A stretch of 64,000 nt of DNA from NCBI GenBank assembly GCA_021838445.1, contig JAKCDU010000004.1, positions 1-64,000 of the forward strand. The letters are read 5' to 3'. Shown piece by piece: positions 8,615 to 16,806 of the stretch (the stretch's first letter is position 1; each line of letters starts with the position of its first letter). The position numbers and the translations under genes were made by a program. The notes beneath the pieces are model-generated. The model saw only the letters and a list, made by a program, of their open reading frames with translations. It did no database searches and was not told the DNA's origin. Source of the stretch: Actinomycetes bacterium. Its GTDB lineage: Bacteria; Actinomycetota; Acidimicrobiia; Acidimicrobiales; Palsa-688.

Positions 8615-9420
8615 CGCATCGCCCCGGTCCCCGGGGCCACCGCTCGCCGCCGGCCCGCCGACGCGGCTCCGCCGGCCGCGCCCACCAGGACCGTCGCCGC
8701 AGTCAGCCAGGTCGCGTCCGCCGGTCGGCCACCGGCCCCGCCCATGGCCGCGGCGACAGCCAGACCGCCGGCCACCCCGACCTGGACGCCGATGACCGCC
8801 CGGCGCACGACGGCCCCGGCCGCGTCCACCCGCTGGTGCAGGGACCGCAGAGCGGCGGCATCGGCGGCCCGTGAGGTGAGGAACACGGTGCAGCCCCGGG
8901 CCAGGCCGAACACGACGCCCAGCGCCGACGCGACCAGCGGTGACCCGCTCAGCGCCCCGAGGGCCACCACCAGCAGAACCGAAGCGGTCATCATGTAGGT
9001 GGCCACACCCACGCCGATCTGCCACCCGAACCCGGCGCCGTACACCCACGGCCGGTAGCGGGCCATCCAGCGGTCGTCGACCTGACGGCGGATCAGGGGC
9101 AGGACCGCGCCGAACACATCAGCGTCGAGGAGCGCGCCCAGGGCGGCCAGAGCAGCCGCCGCGGCCAGAGCCCATGGCCCGCCCGGGCCGAAGGCCCCTA
9201 CGGCGGCGGCCAGGGCGGCCGACACCGCCCCGAGGGTGGCCCCCCCGGCGGCCGCCCCGACGACGAACCAGGTCGCGGTGGCCCAGTAGCGGTGACCGCG
9301 GCCCTTCTCTCCGAAGGGGGTGATCGACGACATCATGGACAGACCGCAGGGCGAGTAGGTGGATCGGGTCGCCGCCGCGACAGCCACCGCAGCACCGGCG
9401 AGGAGCAGGATCATGGTCAT
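8611..9420 (-). CDS. Polytopic membrane protein of the Mau-like operon
   Basis: A 269-residue integral membrane protein with about seven hydrophobic segments. After the first segment comes the motif STYSPCGLSMMSSITPFGEK, which I recall as recurring in actinobacterial proteins encoded beside MauE-like genes; its single cysteine could serve in thiol transfer. The gene overlaps the Cys-rich protein gene by 4 bp upstream and the lipoprotein gene by 4 bp downstream. Its role is unknown; by position it could be a membrane component handling electrons or maturation of the exported Cys-rich protein (inference). Confidence 0.75.
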   Translation of the reverse strand: MTMILLLAGAAVAVAAATRSTYSPCGLSMMSSITPFGEKGRGHRYWATATWFVVGAAAGGATLGAVSAALAAAVGAFGPGGPWALAAAAALAALGALLDADVFGAVLPLIRRQVDDRWMARYRPWVYGAGFGWQIGVGVATYMMTASVLLVVALGALSGSPLVASALGVVFGLARGCTVFLTSRAADAAALRSLHQRVDAAGAVVRRAVIGVQVGVAGGLAVAAAMGGAGGRPADATWLTAATVLVGAAGGAASAGRRRAVAPGTGAMR

Positions 9421-10781
9421 ATCCCCTGTCCGAAAGACTTGGCGTCACCGAAGTTGTACACGTTGCCGGTCTGGCCGACCATCCAGTAGCCGTTTCCCGT
9501 CGGGGAGGGGGCCATTCCGACGATGGGCGCCGGCAGCGCCAGCCCCCCGAGTGAACCGTGGAACACGGCGTCGCCGAAGGAGAAGATGCCCCCGTCGGAC
9601 GCCACCAGCCAGTAGCCCTTCCCGGTGGGCGTGGCGGCCATGCCCACTATCGGCTGGGCCAGCTGCACACCACCGAGGGAACCATGGAAGTCGGCGTCGC
9701 CGAAGGAGAAGATGCCCCCGTCCGACGCCACCAGCCAGTAGCCCTTCCCGGTGGGCGTGGCGGCCATGCCCACGACGGGCTGCACGAGGGCCACGCCGCC
9801 GGTCGACCCGTAGAACGGGGCGTTGAAGTCGAATACCCCTCCGTCGGAGGCGACGAAGCGGTAACCACCGCTCTGATCGTCGGGGGCGAGACCCACGATG
9901 GGTTGGACCAGCTGCACCGAGCCTGTCGAGCCGTCGAAGGCGGCATCACCGAAGCAGAAGATCCCCCCGTCGGCTCCGACCAGCCAGTATCCCTTGCCGG
10001 TGGGCGTCGATGCCATGCCGACGATCGGTTTGTCCAGCTTGACGCCGGTGAGGGAACCGTAGACGACGGCGTCCCCGTAGGCGAAGACGGCCCCGAGATC
10101 ATCGGTGAGCCAGTAACCGCCGCCGTCGGGGGTCACGGCCATCCCGACCGCGACCGGCACGACGGGATAGCTGGTCGGGCCGTCCTGGCAGGGTGCGTAG
10201 TGGTTGGCGGTGTTCTCGTCGGTCTGGGCCACCGTCGTGCAGGTGCTGTCGAGCTGCCATGGGGGGGTGCACGACACGACCCGGCAGGCGATGCGCCCGC
10301 TGCAGGCGATCTCCATGTGGCACTGGCCGTAACGGAACTCGGTGCAACCGACGTGGCGGTTGTCGCAGGTGCCGAGGGCGCACTCGCAGGTCAGGTTGTC
10401 GCAGGATGGACAGAAGGCCCCGCCCCCGCAGCCGCAGCCCTGGCACTCCCCCTGGCAGTCGATGTAGTAGCGGGGACCGGCGCAGTAGGCCGACCCGTCG
10501 GCCTTCCACCATCCACCGGCGAAGGTTCCGGGGGGGCAGGCGTTGATCCCGTTGGTGATGGTGCAGCAGAACTGGGTGTAGCCGTCGCAGCAGTACGACG
10601 AACAGTCGCAGTTGGTGCCCGGGGCACACTCGCAGATCGCCGCGTAGGCGGTCCCGGGGCGCAGGAGCAGATCGGCGGGGGCCACGGTCACGGCCGTGGC
10701 CGTAACGGTGGCCCTGGCCAGAAAGCCACGACGGGACGTCCGCGACAGGAGCAGGTTGCCGATCCCGGCGGTGATGGTCAT
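9417..10781 (-). CDS. Tat-exported 26-Cys protein, methylamine dehydrogenase light-chain-like, with 42-residue repeats
   Basis: A 454-residue secreted protein. Residues 1-47 are a Tat signal (TSRRGFLARATVTATAV, predicted cleavage after TAYA). Residues 48-200 hold 26 cysteines and resemble the light chain of methylamine dehydrogenase (MauA): paired cysteines (YCCDGYTQFCC), CPPGTFAGGWWK and RYYIDC, with W91/W92 and W175 as candidate partners for a tryptophan tryptophylquinone. Residues 205-454 are six repeats of about 42 residues (GYWLVASDGGIFSFGDA type), probably a beta-propeller-like or wall-associated domain common in Acidimicrobiia. Tat export suggests folding or cofactor handling before export. 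MauE-like and MauD-like genes lie upstream in the same operon, as expected for disulfide maturation. Seen: Tat signal, cysteines, repeats. Inferred: MauA relationship. Quinone formation is unproven. Confidence 0.85.
   Translation of the reverse strand: MTITAGIGNLLLSRTSRRGFLARATVTATAVTVAPADLLLRPGTAYAAICECAPGTNCDCSSYCCDGYTQFCCTITNGINACPPGTFAGGWWKADGSAYCAGPRYYIDCQGECQGCGCGGGAFCPSCDNLTCECALGTCDNRHVGCTEFRYGQCHMEIACSGRIACRVVSCTPPWQLDSTCTTVAQTDENTANHYAPCQDGPTSYPVVPVAVGMAVTPDGGGYWLTDDLGAVFAYGDAVVYGSLTGVKLDKPIVGMASTPTGKGYWLVGADGGIFCFGDAAFDGSTGSVQLVQPIVGLAPDDQSGGYRFVASDGGVFDFNAPFYGSTGGVALVQPVVGMAATPTGKGYWLVASDGGIFSFGDADFHGSLGGVQLAQPIVGMAATPTGKGYWLVASDGGIFSFGDAVFHGSLGGLALPAPIVGMAPSPTGNGYWMVGQTGNVYNFGDAKSFGQGI
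9430..10150 (-). repeat. Six 126-bp coding repeats (42-residue units)
   Basis: The 3' half of the Cys-rich gene consists of tandem 126-bp units. The copies beginning at about 9571 and 9697 are nearly identical in DNA sequence over much of their length, while the outer copies have diverged, suggesting recent duplication or gene conversion in the middle of the array. Each unit encodes a strand-rich motif (PIVGMAATPTGKGYWLVASD followed by GGIFSFGDA). Confidence 0.85.
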
Positions 10782-11293
10782 CGAGCAGGCCTTTCGAGGG
10801 GATTGGTCCAGATCAGATAGGCCAGACCGGCGGTGACCACCGTCACCAGGGCAAGTGGCCAACCCTGCCACGGCCCGCCGGTGAACGCCCGGTCGATACG
10901 CCCCGGCGCGCCCACCGACCACCACACCGAGACGGCGGCGGCCCCGGCGTCGAGGACCAGGTGGGCCAGGCCGGGACGGGCGTCGGGGCGCCCGAAGCAT
11001 CCGCACGACGACAGGGGCCAGCCCCGGGTCAGGGCCAGCCCCACGAACACGGTGAAGGCGGCGTAGGCGGCAGCCACCAGGCCCCCGGTGACCGGTCCGG
11101 GGAAAGCCAAGGCGGCCACCCCCACCACGACCTCGGCCAAGGCCCCGGCCCGGACCAGGTTGCGGTGCGACGGCAGGTGGGCGACCCGCAGGGCCCTCGC
11201 CGTGTCGTCGGGGCGCCACAGCTTGGCGACCCCGGCTCCCGCCAGTAGGACGGCAGCGGCGAGGAACGGGGCGGCCACAGCCGGGGCGCTCAC
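10778..11293 (-). CDS. MauE/DoxX-like membrane protein
   Basis: A 171-residue membrane protein with four to five hydrophobic helices and the motif SSCGCFGRP between helices, which is the signature cysteine pair of the MauE family (required for methylamine dehydrogenase light-chain disulfide formation or stability). The first helix has the form AGVAKLWRPDDTARAL, also typical of MauE/DoxX-like proteins. ATGA overlaps link it to genes on both sides. It probably passes reducing or oxidising equivalents across the membrane with the MauD-like thioredoxin (family knowledge plus inference). Confidence 0.85.
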   Translation of the reverse strand: MSAPAVAAPFLAAAVLLAGAGVAKLWRPDDTARALRVAHLPSHRNLVRAGALAEVVVGVAALAFPGPVTGGLVAAAYAAFTVFVGLALTRGWPLSSCGCFGRPDARPGLAHLVLDAGAAAVSVWWSVGAPGRIDRAFTGGPWQGWPLALVTVVTAGLAYLIWTNPLERPAR

Positions 11294-11757
11294 CCGCCGG
11301 TTTCCACGAAGAAGGTGCCGATGACCTGGTTGGCCCGCGCCGTCAGGGTCACCCGGTTGGCCATGGCCCCGATCACCGAGTACAGGCAGAACGCCCGTCC
11401 CTGAATGGTGAAGAACCGCTGGACTCCCGCCTGGCCGACGATGGTCCGCTGCAGCTGCCGGGGGCGGAACATGTCCGGCGTCAAGCCGGGCACCCCCTGC
11501 AGTCGACCGAACAGCGCCGAGGCGGCCGCGTCGGGCCCGAACTCGAGGAATCCCACGAACACGTCTGTCGGCCCCAGGGTCTCGACCAGGCCCCCGCCGT
11601 AGTCACCCCGTCCGGGGACGAGCGGCACCGTGGCGGCGTGGACGACGGGGTAGGTGACCTCGCCGGCGAGGGGGGGACGCTGGTAGATGGTCGCCTCCCA
11701 ACCCGACGGCGGAGCCAGCGACAGCCCGGCCGAGCTGATGCGCCGGATGGAGCTCAT
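11290..11757 (-). CDS. Unrecognised 155-residue protein of the Mau-like operon
   Basis: No known domain. It has a globular mixed sequence with strand-like segments (GWEATIYQRPPLAGEVTYPV, VFVGFLEFGPDAAASALF, RFFTIQGRAFCLYSVIGA, IGTFFVETGG), one cysteine, no signal peptide and no membrane segment, so it is probably cytoplasmic. It overlaps its neighbours by 4 bp on each side, which places it firmly in the operon. It could be an assembly factor or sensor for the exported protein; there is no direct evidence. Confidence 0.75.
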   Translation of the reverse strand: MSSIRRISSAGLSLAPPSGWEATIYQRPPLAGEVTYPVVHAATVPLVPGRGDYGGGLVETLGPTDVFVGFLEFGPDAAASALFGRLQGVPGLTPDMFRPRQLQRTIVGQAGVQRFFTIQGRAFCLYSVIGAMANRVTLTARANQVIGTFFVETGG

Positions 11758-12515
11758 CCGGCCCCGCCGCCGTCGCTGATCGTCGTGGGGTAGAGGCGCG
11801 GGTCTCCGGGCGCGATGCCCGCGGCGCGCAGCTGGCGGTCCACTGCGTCATCGCGTTGCTGGTCGGCCCGCGACCGCTCGTGGAGACCCCGCCGCGACGA
11901 CGGCGGGGAGGTCGTCCCGTCGGCCACGGCATTGGCCACCAGGGCCTTGACCTCCTCCCAGCCGGCGGCCACCCCCTCGCCGACGACGCGGCCGGCGGGC
12001 CCCGATATGTAGACGAAGTAGGGGGCGTAGGGGATGTCGTAGTGGTCCCACAACTCGCTCGACATCACCACCGGAGTGGCGCCGGCCAAGGCGGCGATGG
12101 CACCAGGCGACTCGGCGTCGGCTCCCCGGGTCACCGCGACCAGACGGGCCCCTCCGGGGACATCGGCCGGGGTGGCCCGGAAGGCCTCCCAGAACGCCCG
12201 ACAGGTTGCGCACCCCGACGTGAGGAAAGCCACCAGGGTGTCATGGCGCACATCGGCCACGGCCAGGCTGATGGCATCCCCGGTGGGGGTGGTGCCGGTG
12301 AGGTCGATCACGTCGGTGACCTCGGGGCGGGCCGGGGTGGGCCGGACGGTGGGCGAGCCGACCGGCACCGCTCCCGGCGCTGACGCCGCGGGGTCGAGGT
12401 CCACGCCCATCTGGTGGAGAGCCCGAAGGACCTCTGCGTGACCGCGCAGGAGCCCGGCGACCAGCAGGGCGAGGAGCGCCACCACCACCGTCAACCCGAC
12501 CACCAGAGCGGTCAT
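11754..12515 (-). CDS. Membrane-anchored MauD/TlpA-like thioredoxin, first gene of operon
   Basis: A 253-residue protein with an N-terminal anchor (ALVVGLTVVVALLALLVAGL), a linker to about residue 85 and a thioredoxin fold facing outside. The redox motif is SGCATCRAFW (CATC), preceded by DTLVAFLT and followed by the usual cis-Pro region (YDIPYAPYFVY). MauD proteins have this layout and serve the disulfide-rich light chain of methylamine dehydrogenase. A C-terminal tail of about 55 residues is acidic/basic and low in hydrophobicity. This is the promoter-proximal gene; the next gene overlaps its stop by 4 bp. Confidence 0.85.
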   Translation of the reverse strand: MTALVVGLTVVVALLALLVAGLLRGHAEVLRALHQMGVDLDPAASAPGAVPVGSPTVRPTPARPEVTDVIDLTGTTPTGDAISLAVADVRHDTLVAFLTSGCATCRAFWEAFRATPADVPGGARLVAVTRGADAESPGAIAALAGATPVVMSSELWDHYDIPYAPYFVYISGPAGRVVGEGVAAGWEEVKALVANAVADGTTSPPSSRRGLHERSRADQQRDDAVDRQLRAAGIAPGDPRLYPTTISDGGGAG

Positions 12516-12612
12516 CGGCCACGCCCGTGACGAGAACTCATGCAGACATTGTTAGCGCACCGGCCCGACGCCGATTCAAGTCACCCCGGGCCGCTTCGGG
12601 TCGGGCCGGCGC

Positions 12613-12711
12613 TCACCCGATCGGTTCCCGCAGGTGCTCGATGGTCCGGGAGAGGACCCTCGAAACCTGCATCTGGCTCACGCCGATCTCCTCCACCACC
12701 TGCCGCTCGGT
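12613..12711 (-). pseudogene. Relic of a SigB/SigF-type sigma factor, region 4.2
   Basis: The minus strand reads TERQVVEEIGVSQMQVSRVL followed by SRTIEHLREPIG and a TGA, which is the C-terminal helix-turn-helix of SigB/SigF/WhiG-like sigma factors (GISQMQVSRLLxR). The codon before TERQ is an in-frame TGA where family members have Leu (FEGLTxxQ); the codons before it still read SFEG. Further upstream no sigma region 2 or 3 can be recognised, so the gene is broken by truncation and nonsense. The 442-bp stretch 12541-12982 holds nothing else convincing apart from the rarA promoter. Confidence 0.75.
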
Positions 12712-12970
12712 TCAGCCTTCGAAGCTGTCCCGGCGCGGCCCGAGGGGCAGGCCACGGATGTCCGCCAGGCTGAACGCCACCGGGCTGATCTCCCGGCGGG
12801 GCGAGGTGAAAGCGTCTACCGGCAGGGCCATACTGCACTCGGGCACAGTCGGGGCGGCCCTGACCGCCGGCTCGGCCGGGCGGAGGGTCGCCCTCGACCG
12901 GGTGAGGGTCACGACGCTGGCGGGGGTGGTCCCGCTAGGCGCTCCCGGTCGACAGTGGAGGCTAGCGACC

Positions 12971-12976
12971 TACGGT
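12971..12976 (+). promoter_or_regulatory. -10 box of leaderless rarA
   Basis: TACGGT ends exactly 6 nt before the ATG of rarA at 12983, so transcription is expected to begin at or beside the start codon. Confidence 0.55.
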
Positions 12977-12982
12977 GGGGGC

Positions 12983-14347
12983 ATGCCTGCGGCACCACCC
13001 CCTGACGACCTATTCGATGCCGCCGTGCGCCAGCGGATCGAGGAGAGGGCGCCCCTGGCGGCGCGCATGAGGCCCCGCCGCATCGACGAGATCGTCGGCC
13101 AGAAACACCTGCTCGGACCGGGGGCACCGTTACGCTCGCTGATCGACACCGACCGGCTGTCATCGGTGGTGCTGTGGGGCCCGCCCGGTACCGGCAAGAC
13201 CACCCTGGCGTCGGTGGTGGCCGGCGTGACCAGGCGGGAGTTCGTCTCCCTCTCGGCGGTGACGGCCGGGGTGAAAGACGTGCGGGAGGTGCTGGAGGCC
13301 GCCCGCCGGCGCCTGGGCGAGCAGGGGCAGGGGACCATCCTGTTCCTCGACGAGGTACACCGGTTCAACAAGGGCCAGCAGGACGCCCTCCTGCCGGGGG
13401 TCGAGTCGGGCCTGATCACCCTGATCGGGGCCACCACCGAGAACCCCTTCTTCGAGGTCAACGCGCCTCTGCTCAGCCGTTCCACGGTGTTCCGCCTGGA
13501 GCCCCTCTCGGAGGAGGAACTGGCCACCCTGATCGACCGGGCGCTCCTCCACGAGGCGGCCGAGATGGACCACGAGGCCCGCGCCCATCTGAGCGACCTA
13601 GCCGGCGGCGACGCCCGGGCGGCGTTGACCACCCTGGAGACGGCTCTGGCCCTCGCCGAGGCTTCCGGTCGACGCCGGGTCACCCTCCACGACGTGGAAC
13701 AGGCCCGCCAGGCCCGGGTGCTGCGCTATGGCGACGACGACCACTACGACGTCATCTCGGCGTTCATCAAGTCCATCCGCGGCTCGGACCCCGACGCGGC
13801 GCTGTACTGGCTGGCCCGGATGCTGCAGGCCGGCGAGGACGCCCGGTTCATCGCCCGCCGGCTGGTGATACTGGCATCCGAGGACGTCGGCATGGCCGAC
13901 CCCATGGGCCTGGTCTTGGCTGATGCCGCGGCCCGGGCGGTGGAGTTCGTGGGCCTGCCCGAGGCGCAGCTCAACCTGGCCCACGCCGTGGTGCACCTGG
14001 CCTGCGCCCCCAAGTCCAACCGGGTGACGGCGGCCCTGGCCCGCGCCGCCGAGGACGTGGCCGAGCGCCCCGCCGGCCCCGTCCCCGCCCCCCTGCGGTC
14101 GGTGCACCCGCAGCAGCGGCGCCAGACGGGTGAGGGAGTGGGGTACGCCTATCCCCACAGCGACCCGAGCGGCTTCGTCGCCCAGCAGTACCGGCCGCAG
14201 GAGGTCGACGGACGGGTCTACTACCGGCCTTCACCGCACGGGGCCGAAGCCGCCGTCGCCGAGCGTCTCAGGCGTCTGTGGGGAGACGAGGCCTACGACT
14301 CGGAGGAGTGGTGGAGATTCGAGAAGTTCCGCGACCCGTCACGGTGA
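12983..14347 (+). CDS. rarA: Replication-associated recombination protein A (MgsA/WRNIP1 family AAA+ ATPase)
   Basis: Clamp-loader-like AAA+ ATPase acting at stalled replication forks. The 454-residue product has DEIVGQKHLLG near the N-terminus, Walker A GPPGTGKTT, Walker B ILFLDEVHRFNKGQQDALLP, sensor GATTENPFFEVN and the Arg-finger region LLSRSTVF. The C-terminal tetramerisation domain is intact (YWLARMLQAGEDARFIARRL, ASEDVGMADP), and the protein ends with the usual YLP-like DNA-binding tail replaced by YDSEEWWRFEKF. Length is normal. The ATG is chosen because in-frame sequence upstream overlaps the sigma relic and is not family-like. The 3' end overlaps the convergent hydrolase gene by 9 bp. 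Confidence 0.95.
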   Translation: MPAAPPPDDLFDAAVRQRIEERAPLAARMRPRRIDEIVGQKHLLGPGAPLRSLIDTDRLSSVVLWGPPGTGKTTLASVVAGVTRREFVSLSAVTAGVKDVREVLEAARRRLGEQGQGTILFLDEVHRFNKGQQDALLPGVESGLITLIGATTENPFFEVNAPLLSRSTVFRLEPLSEEELATLIDRALLHEAAEMDHEARAHLSDLAGGDARAALTTLETALALAEASGRRRVTLHDVEQARQARVLRYGDDDHYDVISAFIKSIRGSDPDAALYWLARMLQAGEDARFIARRLVILASEDVGMADPMGLVLADAAARAVEFVGLPEAQLNLAHAVVHLACAPKSNRVTAALARAAEDVAERPAGPVPAPLRSVHPQQRRQTGEGVGYAYPHSDPSGFVAQQYRPQEVDGRVYYRPSPHGAEAAVAERLRRLWGDEAYDSEEWWRFEKFRDPSR

Positions 14348-15331
14348 CGGGAGCGACGAGGTGAAGCCGTCGAGGATGGAGGCCAGCTCGTAGGGGCGTT
14401 CCTGCATCAGCTGATGGCCGGCCCCGGCCAGCACCTCGAGTCGGGCGTCTGGGAGCAGCCGGGCGATGCGGCGGGCCGCGAACACGGGTGTGAGCAGGTC
14501 CCGGGACCCGACCAGGACCAGGGACGGGGTGCTGACCCGCGGGAGGGTCCGGCGGGCATCGTGGTCGAGCAGGTCCACCCCGCAGGAGAGCACCGTCGAC
14601 TGGGGGGCCTCGGCCCCGCAGCGGCGGACCTCGTCGACGGCGCGCGCCGAGGGCCGGGAGCCGAACGCCAGGCGGGTCACCAGCCACGACAGGTCGCCGT
14701 CGCCGAGGGGCCGCTCGGGTAGCGGCCGTCCCGAATCCTGGCGGCCCTGGGCCCACCGGCCGACGGCGCGCACCGCGGGCCGTAGCGGCTCGGGCGCCAC
14801 CTGGTAGGCCGCGGTGTTCATGAAGACCAGGCCGTCGACCCGCTCGGACAGCTCCCGCCGGTGGCTCCCGGCGAACTCCATGAGGATCATGCCGCCCATG
14901 GAGTGTCCGACCACCACCGCGTGGCGCAGGTCCAAGTGGTCGAGGACGGTGGCCACATCCCTCGCCGCGGCGACCCGGCCCAGTCCGTCCTGACCGCCCA
15001 GGGACCGTCCGTGGCCCCGCACGTCGAGGGCCATCACCCGGTAGCGGTCGGCCATGAGGTGGAACTGGGGGGCCCAGGCCCGGGCCTGGAGGGTGATCCC
15101 GTGGATCAGCAGGAGCGGACGGCCCGTTCCTCGCTCCACCAGGTGCACCGACCCGCCGTCGGCGGCGGCGAGCTCGTGGTGGACCACGTCACCGGGCAAC
15201 TCGTAGAGCGGGTCCAGACCAGGGTCGCTCCGGGCCCGGACCGCCGACGCCGAGCGGGTCAGGGCCAGCCGGCCGGCCAGCCCGACAGCACCAGCGGCCA
15301 GAACGGCCGGCAGCGGGTTGCGGTGGCGCAT
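14339..15331 (-). CDS. Alpha/beta hydrolase
   Basis: A 330-residue hydrolase with an N-terminal hydrophobic segment (about 7-25, possible anchor or signal). Catalytic features are oxyanion motif LLLIHGITL, nucleophile elbow VVGHSMGGM, an acid in VLVGSRDLLTP and the His in AGAGHQLMQERP, so the triad is complete. The substrate is unknown; esterase or lipase-like activity is likely. It is the last gene of the run that begins with the two-component system at 22889, 12 bp after the phosphodiester-glycosidase gene. Confidence 0.88.
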   Translation of the reverse strand: MRHRNPLPAVLAAGAVGLAGRLALTRSASAVRARSDPGLDPLYELPGDVVHHELAAADGGSVHLVERGTGRPLLLIHGITLQARAWAPQFHLMADRYRVMALDVRGHGRSLGGQDGLGRVAAARDVATVLDHLDLRHAVVVGHSMGGMILMEFAGSHRRELSERVDGLVFMNTAAYQVAPEPLRPAVRAVGRWAQGRQDSGRPLPERPLGDGDLSWLVTRLAFGSRPSARAVDEVRRCGAEAPQSTVLSCGVDLLDHDARRTLPRVSTPSLVLVGSRDLLTPVFAARRIARLLPDARLEVLAGAGHQLMQERPYELASILDGFTSSLPSP

Positions 15332-15343
15332 CAGCCCATCCTG

Positions 15344-16570
15344 TCAGCCGGCGAAGGCGACCTCCACGAAGTCCCTGGACTCGAGGGTGGGCGCCACGTA
15401 ACGGTCGGCGGGCCGCTGCATCTGCGGGTACAGCTTGGTGCCGGTCAGGAGGGTCGGCTCCGCCGGGTTGGGGTGGGTGTAGATGTTGAACGTCACCCAC
15501 TCGGGGTTGATGTCGAGGGTCATGGCCCGAACGGCGCCGGCCCGCTGGAGGGCCTCGGCCAGCGTCTTGGCGGTCAGAGCTGGCCCCGCCACGTACACCA
15601 GCGCCCCATCGGCGGTGACGCCCACCCCGGAGCGGGCCACCACAGTCGAGGTGTTGAGAGTGGCGCCCCACACCGCGGTGTCGTAGTAGGTCGCCGACGC
15701 CGACACCTGGCCCTGGTCGACCATGGGCACCAGGTTCTGCAGCACCGACACCACGTTGGGCGTCATGGTCACCTCGCTACCCCAGGCACCCACGTCGACC
15801 TTGCCGTTGCTGTAGAACACCAGCGAGGCGGCTCCGGGGACGAGCGGCACGGCGGTCCGGCCATCGAGGTAGAACCCGCCGTGGGCGTCCTGGAAGCGGA
15901 AACCCCCGTTGAAGGCGGCCAGGATGGACGGCGCCTCAGCCGGGGTGATGTAGGGCGGGTGGGACCAGGTGCCCCCCGGTTCGGTGAGCCCGGGGATGAG
16001 CGACAGGTGCAGCATCAGCGGGTCCATCCACACCGCGCTGGTGATCTCCGAGGTATAGACGTTGTCAGCTCGGAACTGAGCCTCGTACATGGCGGCGTGG
16101 CCGTTGACGATGGGCCCGATGGGCAGCCACTGGCCCTCCCCGGCCAGCGCCGGTGACACGACCAGCGGGACGGAAGCCGGCGTGGGGAGGAACTGCTGCA
16201 CCGGGGTGGTCGGCTGGCTGCCGGCGATCTGCACCTTGGCTTCGGGGTTGAGACCCTTGGGCGCCCCACCCTTGGCCGGCTGGTGGGCGGTGTAGTAGTA
16301 GGACTCGAACTGGCTGACCAACGGCCCCATGCCGTGGGATCTCATCCAGTCGGCCCACTTGGCCGAGAAGCTCTCGTTGCCCGGGGTGCTGTAGGCCGAC
16401 ACCACCGACCAGAGACCGAGCGAGGCGATCACGACCAGCACGGCCCCGGTTACAGCCAGGGCCACCCGGGCCGATGACCGGCGACCCGGCGGACGCCGCC
16501 GCGGTGCTCCGAAGGTGGTCTCGATGGCCTCGTAGGCGGGGGGCAGGATGGAGCGTTCGGTCCGGGTCAT
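15344..16570 (-). CDS. Membrane-anchored phosphodiester glycosidase (NAGPA)-like protein
   Basis: A 408-residue protein with a cytoplasmic tail, one membrane anchor (about 35-58) and an external domain. The core AAFNGGFRFQDAHGGFYLDG, LVFYSNGKVDVGAWG and GVGVTADGALVYVAG is typical of the family that includes N-acetylglucosamine-1-phosphodiester alpha-N-acetylglucosaminidase and YomE-like cell-wall proteins. It is a paralogue of the C-terminal half of the fusion protein at 51971-53902, sharing AAFN(A/G)GF and ARSxxGxTxxG blocks. It overlaps the ferredoxin gene by 4 bp, an odd partner for a glycosidase. It may act on cell-surface glycopolymers. Confidence 0.82.
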   Translation of the reverse strand: MTRTERSILPPAYEAIETTFGAPRRRPPGRRSSARVALAVTGAVLVVIASLGLWSVVSAYSTPGNESFSAKWADWMRSHGMGPLVSQFESYYYTAHQPAKGGAPKGLNPEAKVQIAGSQPTTPVQQFLPTPASVPLVVSPALAGEGQWLPIGPIVNGHAAMYEAQFRADNVYTSEITSAVWMDPLMLHLSLIPGLTEPGGTWSHPPYITPAEAPSILAAFNGGFRFQDAHGGFYLDGRTAVPLVPGAASLVFYSNGKVDVGAWGSEVTMTPNVVSVLQNLVPMVDQGQVSASATYYDTAVWGATLNTSTVVARSGVGVTADGALVYVAGPALTAKTLAEALQRAGAVRAMTLDINPEWVTFNIYTHPNPAEPTLLTGTKLYPQMQRPADRYVAPTLESRDFVEVAFAG

Positions 16571-16806
16571 CGCGCCCGTCCACCGGCCGTCCGGGCCACT
16601 TCTACCTCCGTGGCGAGGAGAGCCAGCGTGGGACAGGCGGCCACGGCCCGGCGGGCGTGCGCCTCGAGGTGGTGCGGGACCGGCTGCTCGGAGACCATCG
16701 GGTAGCCCCAGTCGTCGAGCTGGATCAGCTCCGGGAGCAACTCAGCGCATATCCCGTGGGCGTCGCAGCGGATCGGGTCGACCACGAGTCGACGGGTCCG
16801 GTTCAA
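16567..16806 (-). CDS. Small single-cluster ferredoxin
   Basis: A 79-residue ferredoxin of the actinobacterial P450/redox type: DPIRCDAHGICAELLPE gives Cys-x2-His-x2-Cys, and AACPTLAL gives the last Cys-Pro. With His in the second ligand position this is the CxxHxxC...CP variant, usually binding a [3Fe-4S] or His-ligated [4Fe-4S] cluster. The gene overlaps the NuoF-like gene upstream and the NAGPA-like gene downstream by 4 bp each, so the likely electron donor is the NuoF-like flavoprotein (inference). Confidence 0.9.
   Translation of the reverse strand: MNRTRRLVVDPIRCDAHGICAELLPELIQLDDWGYPMVSEQPVPHHLEAHARRAVAACPTLALLATEVEVARTAGGRAR

Noticed and set aside
8159-12515. Complete methylamine dehydrogenase operon
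   Set aside because: No heavy chain, no MauG and no electron-acceptor gene; only light-chain-like, MauD-like and MauE-like genes. I therefore do not call methylamine oxidation.
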